In this document: in pieces, positions 31,701-41,400 of the stretch
Position numbering within the stretch: position 1 is the stretch's first letter
Layout of the letters: the number at the start of each line of letters is the position of its first letter
Made by a program: the position numbers and the translations under genes
NCBI GenBank assembly: GCA_964019425.1
Contig: OZ025827.1
Coordinates: forward strand, 744,001 to 808,000
Origin: Flectonema sp. DT1601
Lineage: Eukaryota > Euglenozoa > Diplonemea > Diplonemida > Diplonemidae
Length of the DNA: 64,000 bases
Direction: 5' to 3'
Notes under the pieces: generated by a model
What the model was told of the DNA's origin: nothing
The model's database searches: none
The model's input: the letters and a program-made list of their open reading frames with translations, nothing else

Positions 31701-34700
31701 TTTCACCTCCAACGGAGCCAGTAGTTTCACCTCCAACTGATCCGGTAGTATCACCTCCAACGGAGCCAGTAGTTTCACCTCCAACGGAGCCTGTAGTGTC
31801 ACCGCCTGCTGAGCCTGTAGTATCACCTCCAACGGAGCCTGTAGTTTCACCGCCAACTGAGCCTGTAGTATCACCTCCAACTGATCCGGTAGTATCACCT
31901 CCAACGGAGCCTGTAGTTTCATCTCCAACGGAGCCTGTAGCGTCACCGCCAGCTGAGCCTGTAGTGTCACCGCCAACTGAGCCGGTAGTATCACCTCCAA
32001 CGGAGCCTGTAGTTTCACCGCCAGCTGAGCCTGTAGTATCACCTCCAACGGAGCCTGTAATATCTCCTCCGACGGAGCCTGTAGTTTCACCGCCAACTGA
32101 GCCGGTAGTATCACCTCCAACGGAGCCAGTAGTTTCACCTCCAGCGGAGCCTGTAGTTTCACCGCCAACGGAGCCTGTAGTGTCACCGCCAGCTGAGCCT
32201 GTAGTTTCACCTCCAACGGAGCCTGTAGTTTCACCGCCAGCTGTGCCTGTAGTTTCACCTCCAGCGGAGCCTGTAGTGTCACCGCCAGCTGAGCCTGTAG
32301 TTTCACCTCCAACGGAGCCTGTAGTTTCACCTCCAGCGGAGCCTGTAGTTTCACCTCCAACGGAACCTGTAGTGTCACCGCCAGCTGAGCCTGTAGTATC
32401 ACCTCCAACGGAGCCTGTAATATCTCCTCCGACGGAGCCTGTAGTTTCACCGCCAGCTGAGCCTGTAGTTTCACCTCCAACGGAGCCAGTAGTTTCACCT
32501 CCAACGGAGCCTGTAGTTTCACCGCCAACGGAGCCTGTAGTGTCACCGCCAGCTGAGCCTGTAGTGTCACCGCCAGCTGAGCCTGTAGTTTCACCTCCAA
32601 CGGAGCCTGTAGTTTCACCTCCAGCGGAGCCTGTAGTTTCACCGCCAACGGAGCCTGTAGTGTCACCGCCAGCTGAGCCTGTAGTTTCACCTCCAACGGA
32701 GCCTGTAGTGTCACCGCCAACTGAACCGGTAGTTTCACCTCCAACGGAGCCTGTAGTGTCACCGCCAGCTGAGCCTGTAGTATCACCTCCAACGGAGCCT
32801 GTAGTTTCACCTCCAACTGAGCCTGTAGTATCACCTCCAACGGAGCCTGTAGTTTCACCTCCAGCGGAGCCTGTAGTTTCACCTCCAACGGAGCCTGTAG
32901 TTTCACCGCCAGCTGAGCCTGTAGTATCACCTCCAACGGAGCCTGTAGTTTCACCTCCAGCGGAGCCTGTAGTATCACCTCCAACGGAGCCTGTAGTTTC
33001 ACCGCCAGCTGAGCCTGTAGTATCACCTCCAGCGGAGCCTGTAGTTTCACCGCCAACGGAGCCTGTAGTGTCACCGCCAGCTGAGCCGGTAGTTTCACCT
33101 CCAACGGAGCCTGTAGTGTCACCGCCAGCTGAGCCTGTAGTATCACCTCCAACTGAGCCGGTAGTTTCACCTCCAACGGAGCCTGTAGTGTCACCGCCAA
33201 CTGAGCCTGTAGTATCACCTCCAACGGAGCCTGTAGTGTCACCGCCAGCTGAGCCTGTAGTATCACCTCCAACTGATCCGGTATTATCACCTCCAACGGA
33301 GCCAGTAGTTTCACCTCCAACGGAGCCTGTAGTTTCACCTCCAACTGAGCCTGTAGTTTCACCTCCAACTGAGCCTGTAGTTTCACCTCCAACGGAGCCT
33401 GTAGTATCACCTCCAACTGAGCCGGTAGTTTCACCTCCAACGGAGCCTGTAGTGTCACCGCCAACTGAACCGGTAGTTTCACCTCCAACTGAGCCTGTAG
33501 TATCACCTCCAACGGAGCCTGTAGTTTCACCGCCAACTGAACCGGTAGTTTCACCTCCAACGGAGCCTGTAGTTTCACCTCCAACGGAGCCTGTAGTATC
33601 ACCTCCAACTGAGCCTGTAGTTTCACCTCCAACTGAGCCGGTAGTTTCACCTCCAACGGAGCCTGTAGTTTCACCTCCAACGGAGCCTGTAGTTTCACAT
33701 CCAACGGAGCCTGTAGTATCACCTCCAACTGAGCCTGTAGTTTCACCTCCAACTGAGCCGGTAGTTTCACCTCCAACGGAGCCTGTAGTGTTACCTCCAA
33801 CGGAGCCTGTAGTTTCACCGCCAACTGAACCGGTAGTTTCACCTCCAACGGAGCCTGTAGTTTCACCTCCAACGGAGCCTGTAGTTTCACCTCCAACTGA
33901 GCCGGTAGTTTCACCTCCAACGGAGCCTGTAGTGTTACCTCCAACGGAGCCTGTAGTTTCACCGCCAACTGAACCGGTAGTTTCACCTCCAACGGAGCCT
34001 GTAGTTTCACCGCCTACTGAACCGGTAGTTTCACCTCCAACGGAGCCTGTAGTTTCACCTCCAACGGAGCCTGTAGTATCACCTCCAACTGAGCCTGTAG
34101 TGTCACCGCCAACTGAGCCGGTAGTTTCACCTCCAACGGAGCCTGTAGTTTCACCGCCAACTGAACCGGTAGTTTCACCTCCAACGGAGCCTGTAGTTTC
34201 ACCGCCTACTGAACCGGTAGTTTCACCTCCAACTGAGCCAGTAGTGTCACCGCCAACTGAGCCGGTAGTTTCACCTCCAACGGAGCCTGTAGTTTCACCG
34301 CCAACTGAGCCGGTAGTTTCACCTCCAACTGAGCCAGTAGTGTCACCGCCAACTGAGCCGGTAGTTTCACCTCCAACGGAGCCTGTAGTTTCACCGCCAA
34401 CTGAGCCGGTAGTTTCACCTCCAACTGAGCCAGTAGTGTCACCGCCAACTGAGCCGGTAGTTTCACCTCCAACGGAGCCTGTAGTTTCACCGCCAACTGA
34501 GCCGGTAGTTTCACCTCCAACTGAGCCAGTAGTGTCACCGCCAACTGAGCCGGTAGTTTCACCTCCAACGGAGCCTGTAGTTTCACCGCCAACTGAGCCG
34601 GTATTTTCACCGCCAACTGAGCCGGTAGTTACACCTCCAACGGAGCCAGTAGTTTCACCTCCAACGGAGCCGGTAGTTTCACCTCCAACTGAGCCAGTAG

Positions 34701-36703
34701 TGTCACCGCCAACTGAGCCGGTAGTTTCACCTCCAACGGAGCCTGTAGTTTCACCGCCAACTGAGCCGGTAGTTTCACCGCCAACTGAGCCGGTAGTTTC
34801 ACCTCCAACTGAGCCAGTAGTGTCACCGCCAACTGAGCCGGTAGTTACACCTCCAACGGAGCCAGTATTTTCACCTCCAACGGAGCCTGTAGTTTCACCG
34901 CCTACTGAACCGGTAGTTTCACCTCCAACGGAGCCTGTAGTGTCACCGCCAACTGAGCCGGTAGTTTCACCTCCAACTGAGCCAGTAGTGTCACCGCCAA
35001 CTGAGCCGGTAGTTTCACCTCCAACGGAGCCTGTAGTTTCACCGCCAACTGAGCCGGTAGTTTCACCTCCAACTGAGCCAGTAGTGTCACCGCCAACTGA
35101 GCCGGTAGTTTCACCTCCAACGGAGCCTGTAGTTTCACCTCCAACTGAGCCAGTAGTGTCACCGCCAACTGAGCCGGTAGTTACACCTCCAACGGAGCCA
35201 GTAGTTTCACCTCCAACGGAGCCGGTAGTTTCACCTCCAACTGAGCCAGTAGTGTCACCGCCAACTGAGCCGGTAGTTTCACCTCCAACGGAGCCTGTAG
35301 TTTCACCGCCAACTGAGCCGGTAGTTTCACCGCCAACTGAGCCGGTAGTTTCACCTCCAACTGAGCCAGTAGTGTCACCGCCAACTGAGCCGGTAGTTAC
35401 ACCTCCAACGGAGCCAGTAGTTTCACCTCCAACGGAGCCTGTAGTTTCACCGCCAACTGAGCCGGTAGTTTCACCGCCAACTGAGCCGGTAGTTTCACCT
35501 CCAACTGAGCCAGTAGTGTCACCGCCAACTGAGCCGGTAGTTACACCTCCAACGGAGCCTGTAGTTTCACCTCCAACTGAGCCGGTAGTTTCACCTCCGA
35601 CGGAGCCTGTAGTTTCGCCACCAACTGAGCCGGTAGTTTCACCTCCGACGGAGCCTGTAGTTTCGCCACCAACTGAGCCGGTAGTTTCACCTCCGACGGA
35701 GCCTGTAGTTTCGCCACCAACTGTACCAGAAGTTACGCGTCCTGCTGATAACAGCATCAGTTTTGAAGTTGTAGCAGAGTTGAGTGATCTGGTAACTCAG
35801 ATAGACACGTTGGTAGCTGCCGCTTCTTCATCATTAGGTGGAAATGCTCGTTGCGATATGTTGTGTCAGGGAAATAATTGTTTGAAATGTGATGGCACTG
35901 CTGTTACTCAAAGATCTGTTACTACTCTGGTGAGAGGAAATTGGAAAGTGATTTTGATTATAATTAATAATGAAAATGGAAGCATCACAAAAGAAGCTAT
36001 CGATAGTTCTTTAAAGAATGTCTTGTCAAACAATGCAGTTATTGGATACGTTGAAGGAAGTGCTGCTGTTGTTGTTGTTGTTGTTACTGACATCCCACAA
36101 GTTGTTGTCGTTAACGATGGCTTTATCGATGCTCACACTCACGGTAGCATTATGGTGGCGGTTTGGGCATACTGGGTTCCTTTGTCAGTTATTATTAAGG
36201 TTCTTGGGCCTTTTGTATGTAAGAGAGAAGTGTTTGGGTATCCAATACCGGTATTAATCCACATGTTCATGATGGTTATGGCGATGTGTTTTACTACTGT
36301 TTTCGCTTCTTTTGCCTTGTCAGACTTTAATAACAGAGTGGACTATGGACATAGAGAACTTGGAATTACTTTATTAGTAATTGGGTGGATTCAAGTACTG
36401 AGTGGTCTTGTCAGGCCAGGCAGGGAATCTCAATACAGAAAGTACTGGGGATGGGGACACGTTCTGTTTGGTATTTCAGTTGTGATAATTGCTATCGCTC
36501 AAATGGCGAGCGGAGTTGAAAATATTAAACGCCTATTCCCAAATGACTCGAATGATGTTCAGATTGTTCTGATTGTTGGATTGGTCACTATGGGTGTTAT
36601 TTATATTGTTGGGAAAACCTACGTCGCGGTTACCAAAAAAGCAGTGAATTCAATTGCGGAAAACAACGAAACTAAACACTGTGAGCCTGATTGCGAAACG
36701 TAG
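28781..36703 (+). CDS. Copy 6: longest repeat-stalk cytochrome b561-like protein (2640 aa, 287 repeats, class C)
   Basis: This is the largest member; the stalk alone is 2296 residues. The class C opening has a run of Glu units, SPPTDPVV, and the diagnostic SHPTDPVV unit near 29210. Other markers are SSPTEPVASPP at about 29735 and again about 31919, SPSTEPVV near 30050, two AVPVV units near 30080 and 32230, and EPLV/DPLV near 31408. A 2184-bp spacing (91 units) between the two SSPTEPVA markers shows a large internal duplication. After about 33,300 the stalk is Thr-only, like copies 4 and 7. Two VFSPP units (about 34603 and 34866) are private. The b561 region starts at 35735 with GNN and DIP variants; the four histidines are intact. 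Confidence 0.87.
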   Translation: MRLLSLFILLPLLGVVSSQLVVSPPTDPVLSPPTEPVVSPPTEPVVSPPTEPVVSPPTEPVVSPPTEPVVSPPTEPVVSPPTEPVVSPPTEPVVSPPTEPVVSPPTDPVVSPPTEPVVSPPTEPVVSPPTEPVVSPPTEPVVSHPTDPVVSPPTEPVVSPPTEPVVSPPAEPVVSPPTDPVVSPPTEPVVSPPTEPVVSPPTEPVVSPPTDPVVSPPTEPVVSPPAEPVVSPPAEPVVSPPTDPVVSPPTEPVVSPPTEPVVSPPTEPVVSPPTDPVVSPPTEPVVSPPTEPVVSPPAEPVVSPPTDPVVSPPTEPVVSSPTEPVASPPAEPVVSPPTEPVVSPPTEPVVSPPAEPVVSPPTEPVISPPTEPVVSPPTEPVVSPPTEPVVSPPTEPVVSPPTEPVVSPPAEPVVSPPTEPVVSPSTEPVVSPPAVPVVSPPTEPVVLPPTEPVVSPPAEPVVSPPAEPVVSPPTEPVVSPPAEPVVSPPTEPVVSPPAEPVVSPPTELVVSPPTEPVVSPPTEPVVSPPAEPVVSPPTEPVVSPPTEPVVSPPTEPVVSPPAEPVVSPPTEPVVSPPAEPVVSPPTEPVVSPPAEPVVSPPAEPVVSPPAEPVVSPPTEPVVSPPAEPVVSPPTEPVVSPPAEPVVSPPTEPVVSPPTEPVVSPPTEPVVSPPTEPVVSPPAEPVVSPPTEPVVSPPAEPVVSPPTEPVVSPPAEPVVSPPAEPVVSPPTEPVVSPPAEPVVSPPTEPVVSPPAEPVVSPPAEPVVSPPAEPVVSPPTEPVVSPPAEPVVSPPTEPVVSPPTEPVVSPPTEPVVSPPAEPVVSPPTEPVVSPPTEPVVSPPTEPVVSPPTEPVVSPPTEPVVSPPTEPVVSPPTEPLVSPPTDPLVSPPTEPVVSPPTEPVVSPPAEPVVSPPTDPVVSPPTEPVVSPPTEPVVSPPAEPVVSPPTEPVVSPPTEPVVSPPTEPVVSPPTEPVVSPPTEPVVSPPTDPVVSPPTEPVVSPPTEPVVSPPAEPVVSPPTEPVVSPPTEPVVSPPTDPVVSPPTEPVVSSPTEPVASPPAEPVVSPPTEPVVSPPTEPVVSPPAEPVVSPPTEPVISPPTEPVVSPPTEPVVSPPTEPVVSPPAEPVVSPPTEPVVSPPAEPVVSPPTEPVVSPPAVPVVSPPAEPVVSPPAEPVVSPPTEPVVSPPAEPVVSPPTEPVVSPPAEPVVSPPTEPVISPPTEPVVSPPAEPVVSPPTEPVVSPPTEPVVSPPTEPVVSPPAEPVVSPPAEPVVSPPTEPVVSPPAEPVVSPPTEPVVSPPAEPVVSPPTEPVVSPPTEPVVSPPTEPVVSPPAEPVVSPPTEPVVSPPTEPVVSPPTEPVVSPPAEPVVSPPTEPVVSPPAEPVVSPPTEPVVSPPAEPVVSPPTEPVVSPPAEPVVSPPAEPVVSPPTEPVVSPPAEPVVSPPTEPVVSPPAEPVVSPPTEPVVSPPTEPVVSPPTEPVVSPPTEPVVSPPAEPVVSPPTDPVLSPPTEPVVSPPTEPVVSPPTEPVVSPPTEPVVSPPTEPVVSPPTEPVVSPPTEPVVSPPTEPVVSPPTEPVVSPPTEPVVSPPTEPVVSPPTEPVVSPPTEPVVSPPTEPVVSPPTEPVVSPPTEPVVSPPTEPVVSHPTEPVVSPPTEPVVSPPTEPVVSPPTEPVVLPPTEPVVSPPTEPVVSPPTEPVVSPPTEPVVSPPTEPVVSPPTEPVVLPPTEPVVSPPTEPVVSPPTEPVVSPPTEPVVSPPTEPVVSPPTEPVVSPPTEPVVSPPTEPVVSPPTEPVVSPPTEPVVSPPTEPVVSPPTEPVVSPPTEPVVSPPTEPVVSPPTEPVVSPPTEPVVSPPTEPVVSPPTEPVVSPPTEPVVSPPTEPVVSPPTEPVVSPPTEPVVSPPTEPVVSPPTEPVVSPPTEPVVSPPTEPVVSPPTEPVVSPPTEPVFSPPTEPVVTPPTEPVVSPPTEPVVSPPTEPVVSPPTEPVVSPPTEPVVSPPTEPVVSPPTEPVVSPPTEPVVSPPTEPVVTPPTEPVFSPPTEPVVSPPTEPVVSPPTEPVVSPPTEPVVSPPTEPVVSPPTEPVVSPPTEPVVSPPTEPVVSPPTEPVVSPPTEPVVSPPTEPVVSPPTEPVVSPPTEPVVTPPTEPVVSPPTEPVVSPPTEPVVSPPTEPVVSPPTEPVVSPPTEPVVSPPTEPVVSPPTEPVVSPPTEPVVTPPTEPVVSPPTEPVVSPPTEPVVSPPTEPVVSPPTEPVVSPPTEPVVTPPTEPVVSPPTEPVVSPPTEPVVSPPTEPVVSPPTEPVVSPPTEPVVSPPTEPVVSPPTVPEVTRPADNSISFEVVAELSDLVTQIDTLVAAASSSLGGNARCDMLCQGNNCLKCDGTAVTQRSVTTLVRGNWKVILIIINNENGSITKEAIDSSLKNVLSNNAVIGYVEGSAAVVVVVVTDIPQVVVVNDGFIDAHTHGSIMVAVWAYWVPLSVIIKVLGPFVCKREVFGYPIPVLIHMFMMVMAMCFTTVFASFALSDFNNRVDYGHRELGITLLVIGWIQVLSGLVRPGRESQYRKYWGWGHVLFGISVVIIAIAQMASGVENIKRLFPNDSNDVQIVLIVGLVTMGVIYIVGKTYVAVTKKAVNSIAENNETKHCEPDCET
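28847..35734 (+). repeat. Coding minisatellite of copy 6, 287 x 24 bp, three-zone
   Basis: The tract runs from an opening Glu/Asp-rich block, through a central Ala-rich block duplicated at a 91-unit spacing, to a Thr-only 3' block. The 3' block contains four tandem 96-bp higher-order repeats (34223-34606) and a 48-bp triplication at the end (35591-35734). Confidence 0.95.
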
Positions 36704-37231
36704 ACATAACACGAAAGCTGTCCTGAGACGCGTACCAATGAATTATTGGCTGTGGTGTAGTATTGCCGAGTCGTTTTTCAAGTCAGCGTGTTTACGAATT
36801 AACGAAGATAAAATGTTGTGGTGTATTATATAATAGATTTCCTGTTCTTTTAATTATTTTCAATTTCTATTTACTACCATTTGAATTCATTAATGAGCCG
36901 ACTCACGATTCTGGATGGAGTGAAGTTTTAGAAGTGTTCTTGTTGTTAACAAACAGAAGCACCTGCTGGTTTCAGTTTTCACTCGTTTTAGCTCTCTGTG
37001 TATTAGTTGTGCAGATTTAGTGATCAAAATGTATTTTTTATTTTGGCAATTCGTCGTGTCTTCCTCCCTCTTTTATCTTTCTATCTTGCAATTCTTTTTA
37101 ACATAAATTACTTCAATACACGCAAAGAAGTTATTCCTCCCTTCGTTTTGTTTTACCTCCTCCAACGTCTTAGAAACATGTCCTTGAATCGGAGGAGTTT
37201 GTTTTCACGCGTCGGAAGAAACACGAAAGAA

Positions 37232-37237
37232 AATAAA
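37232..37237 (+). terminator. Poly(A) signal of copy 6
   Basis: AATAAA in the conserved 3' UTR position. Confidence 0.55.
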
Positions 37238-37944
37238 ATTATAAAATATTAAATATAAAGGATTTTTCTGTTCTAGCTCTGAAGATAAACCTACAGGGCA
37301 AGATGGACAGAAGATGCTTCTATCAGAAACAGTAAGAAGACAATAATTTAAATAATTTGGGATATAGTCCGGAAGTTGACTTCCCGGACCCCTCGTAGCT
37401 CAAAAAGACTTCATTAGTAATTATCAAGATGAAGGTGAGAAAAGGTAATGTTGGTTTTTTTTTTGCAAATTTCAAAACACGCGCAAATTCTTTCTTTCAC
37501 AAGACCTTGGTCCGAGTAGCTGAGACCAAAACTGATGTCTCATTTGAAGTTTCTTTTGATTCTGTTCCTTACAGATTGGTATAGTCATCATGTTGCCCAA
37601 CGCATACGATTTATTCCTGAAAACTACGTATTCTATTACTTAGATGATGTTTTTGATTTGATATTAATACCATCTTACTGTTGGATTGGTTTTCAAATGT
37701 CAAAAGGCAAACAAATATAGTTCCTCCCGCCTTTCTTTTCCCTCTCCTATTCTTTCCCGTTTCCTTACCCCATTACACGCAGAAGCATATCCTTGATTGG
37801 AGGTTATTGTTTTAGGTGTCCGGGGGGGAAAAAATCTTTTCTAACTCTGAAGATAGCCAGAGCAAAGCATTTAATGTTTTATCATCTTGTTCATTTTGTT
37901 TACAATTAACTCACACTAACTAACTTCATTCTTTCAACAGCCTC

Positions 37945-38062
37945 ATGCAAATGCGATGAGTAGGACAGGCCTGACACTGCAGTGTCCCCCTTGCTTTCTT
38001 TAGATTTTTTTTGAATATATCTTTTTTTTTTTTGTATTGAATTTCTTTCTATTGTATAAATA
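37945..38062 (+). promoter_or_regulatory. Promoter module of copy 7
   Basis: Octamer at 37945-37952 and TATAAATA at 38055-38062. Confidence 0.5.
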
Positions 38063-38403
38063 TGCAATAATGAAAGCCAAGGCTAATGTAACACAACACA
38101 CAGAGGTTTGTGTGCGTGCGGTAGTCTTTTATATTTGAAATTCAATTTCAAACATAGTCGAAGAAGGTTAGATGAATTATTCTAAGAAAATATTATTTTT
38201 AATTTTAACTCGAGACCAACCATTATTCGTTTGATGTGTCCAACGCATTTGATTTTCTTAATTAACTGCTCTTCATTAATATTAACTTTTTTTGTGTTAA
38301 CTCAGACCCTGTACATCATTAACTAAACTAAACTAAACTATTAAAAATGATTCACGAGAATTCACTTAATTTAATTCATTTATTCAACAGTTAAATATAA
38401 ACC

Positions 38404-41400
38404 ATGAGATTACTCAGTCTCTTTATTTTGCTTCCTTTATTGGGTGTTGTTAGTTCACAATTGGTAGTTTCTCCGCCAACTGATCCGGTATTATCACCTC
38501 CAACGGAGCCAGTAGTGTCACCGCCAGCTGAGCCTGTAGTATCACCTCCAACTGATCCGGTAGTATCACCTCCAACGGAGCCTGTAGTGTCACCGCCAGC
38601 TGAGCCTGTAGTATCACTTCCAACGGAGCCTGTAGTGTCACCGCCAGTTGAGCCTGTAGTGTCACCGCCAACTGAACCGGTAGTTTCGCCTCCAACGGAG
38701 CCGGTAGTATCACCTCCAACGGAGCCTGTAGTTTCACCGCCAGCTGAGCCTGTAGTATCACCTCCAACTGATCCGGTATTATCACCTCCAACGGAGCCAG
38801 TAGTTTCACCTCCAACGGAGCCTGTAGTGTCACCGCCAGCTGAGCCTGTAGTATCACCTCCAACTGATCCGGTAGTATCACCTCCAACGGAGCCGGTAGT
38901 ATCACCTCCAACGGAGCCTGTAGTTTCACCGCCAGCTGAGCCTGTAGTATCACCTCCAACTGATCCGGTAGTATCACCTCCAACGGAGCCAGTAGTTTCA
39001 CCTCCAACGGAGCCTGTAGTGTCACCGCCAGCTGAGCCTGTAGTATCACCTCCAACTGATCCGGTAGTATCACCTCCAACGGAGCCTGTAGTGTCACCGC
39101 CAGCTGAGCCTGTAGTATCACCTCCAACGGAGCCTGTAGTTTCACCTCCAACTGAGCCTGTAGTATCACCTCCAACGGAGCCTGTAGTTTCACCTCCAAC
39201 TGAGCCGGTAGTTTCACCTCCAACGGAGCCTGTAGTGTTACCTCCAACGGAGCCTGTAGTTTCACCGCCAACTGAACCGGTAGTTTCACCTCCAACGGAG
39301 CCGGTAGTATCACCTCCAACGGAGCCTGTAGTTTCACCGCCTACTGAACCGGTAGTTTCACCTCCAACGGAGCCTGTAGTTTCACCTCCAACGGAGCCTG
39401 TAGTATCACCTCCAACTGAGCCTGTAGTGTCACCGCCAACTGAGCCGGTAGTTTCACGTCCAACGGGGCCTGTAGTTTCACCTCCAACTGAGCCTGTAGT
39501 TTCACCTCCAACTGAGCCTGTAGTTTCACCTCCAACGGAGCCTGTAGTATCACCTCCAACTGAGCCGGTAGTTTCACCTCCAACGGAGCCTGTAGTGTCA
39601 CCGCCAACTGAACCGGTAGTTTCACCTCCAACTGAGCCTGTAGTTTCACCGCCAACTGAGCCTGTAGTATCACCTCCAACGGAGCCTGTAGTTTCACCGC
39701 CAACTGAACCGGTAGTTTCACCTCCAACGGAGCCTGTAGTTTCACCTCCAACGGAGCCTGTAGTTTCACCGCCAACTGAACCGGTAGTTTCACCTCCAAC
39801 TGAGCCTGTAGTGTCACCGCCAACTGAGCCGGTAGTTTCACCTCCAACGGAGCCTGTAGTTTCACCTCCAACTGAGCCTGTAGTTTCACCTCCAACTGAG
39901 CCTGTAGTTTCACCTCCAACGGAGCCTGTAGTATCACCTCCAACTGAGCCGGTAGTTTCACCTCCAACGGAGCCTGTAGTGTCACCGCCAACTGAACCGG
40001 TAGTTTCACCTCCAACTGAGCCTGTAGTATCACCTCCAACGGAGCCTGTAGTTTCACCGCCAACTGAACCGGTAGTTTCACCTCCAACGGAGCCTGTAGT
40101 TTCACCTCCAACGGAGCCTGTAGTATCACCTCCAACTGAGCCTGTAGTTTCACCTCCAACTGAGCCGGTAGTTTCACCTCCAACGGAGCCTGTAGTTTCA
40201 CCTCCAACGGAGCCTGTAGTTTCACCTCCAACGGAGCCTGTAGTATCACCTCCAACTGAGCCTGTAGTTTCACCTCCAACTGAGCCGGTAGTTTCACCTC
40301 CAACGGAGCCTGTAGTGTTACCTCCAACGGAGCCTGTAGTTTCACCGCCAACTGAACCGGTAGTTTCACCTCCAACGGAGCCTGTAGTTTCACCTCCAAC
40401 GGAGCCTGTAGTTTCACCTCCAACTGAGCCGGTAGTTTCACCTCCAACGGAGCCTGTAGTGTTACCTCCAACGGAGCCTGTAGTTTCACCGCCAACTGAA
40501 CCGGTAGTTTCACCTCCAACGGAGCCTGTAGTTTCACCGCCTACTGAACCGGTAGTTTCACCTCCAACGGAGCCTGTAGTTTCACCTCCAACGGAGCCTG
40601 TAGTATCACCTCCAACTGAGCCTGTAGTGTCACCGCCAACTGAGCCGGTAGTTTCACCTCCAACGGAGCCTGTAGTTTCACCGCCAACTGAACCGGTAGT
40701 TTCACCTCCAACGGAGCCTGTAGTTTCACCGCCTACTGAACCGGTAGTTTCACCTCCAACGGAGCCTGTAGTGTCACCGCCAACTGAGCCGGTAGTTTCA
40801 CCTCCAACTGAGCCAGTAGTGTCACCGCCAACTGAGCCGGTAGTTTCACCTCCAACGGAGCCTGTAGTTTCACCGCCAACTGAGCCGGTAGTTTCACCTC
40901 CAACTGAGCCAGTAGTGTCACCGCCAACTGAGCCGGTAGTTTCACCTCCAACGGAGCCTGTAGTTTCACCGCCAACTGAGCCGGTAGTTTCACCTCCAAC
41001 TGAGCCAGTAGTGTCACCGCCAACTGAGCCGGTAGTTTCACCGCCAACTGAGCCGGTAGTTTCACCTCCAACTGAGCCAGTAGTGTCACCGCCAACTGAG
41101 CCTGTAGTTTCACCGCCAACTGAGCCGGTAGTTTCACCGCCAACTGAGCCGGTAGTTTCACCTCCAACTGAGCCAGTAGTGTCACCGCCAACTGAGCCGG
41201 TAGTTACACCTCCAACGGAGCCAGTAGTTTCACCTCCAACGGAGCCGGTAGTTTCACCTCCAACTGAGCCAGTAGTGTCACCGCCAACTGAGCCGGTAGT
41301 TTCACCTCCAACGGAGCCTGTAGTTTCACCGCCAACTGAGCCGGTAGTTTCACCGCCAACTGAGCCGGTAGTTTCACCTCCAACTGAGCCAGTAGTGTCA

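Larger units (their letters stand above)
36704..38403 (+). other. Spacer S6 between copies 6 and 7 (1700 bp)
   Basis: The ETS-like inverted repeat is at 37367-37389. Donor variant GTGAGA and acceptor variant TCAACAG. No gene is seen. Confidence 0.85.
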
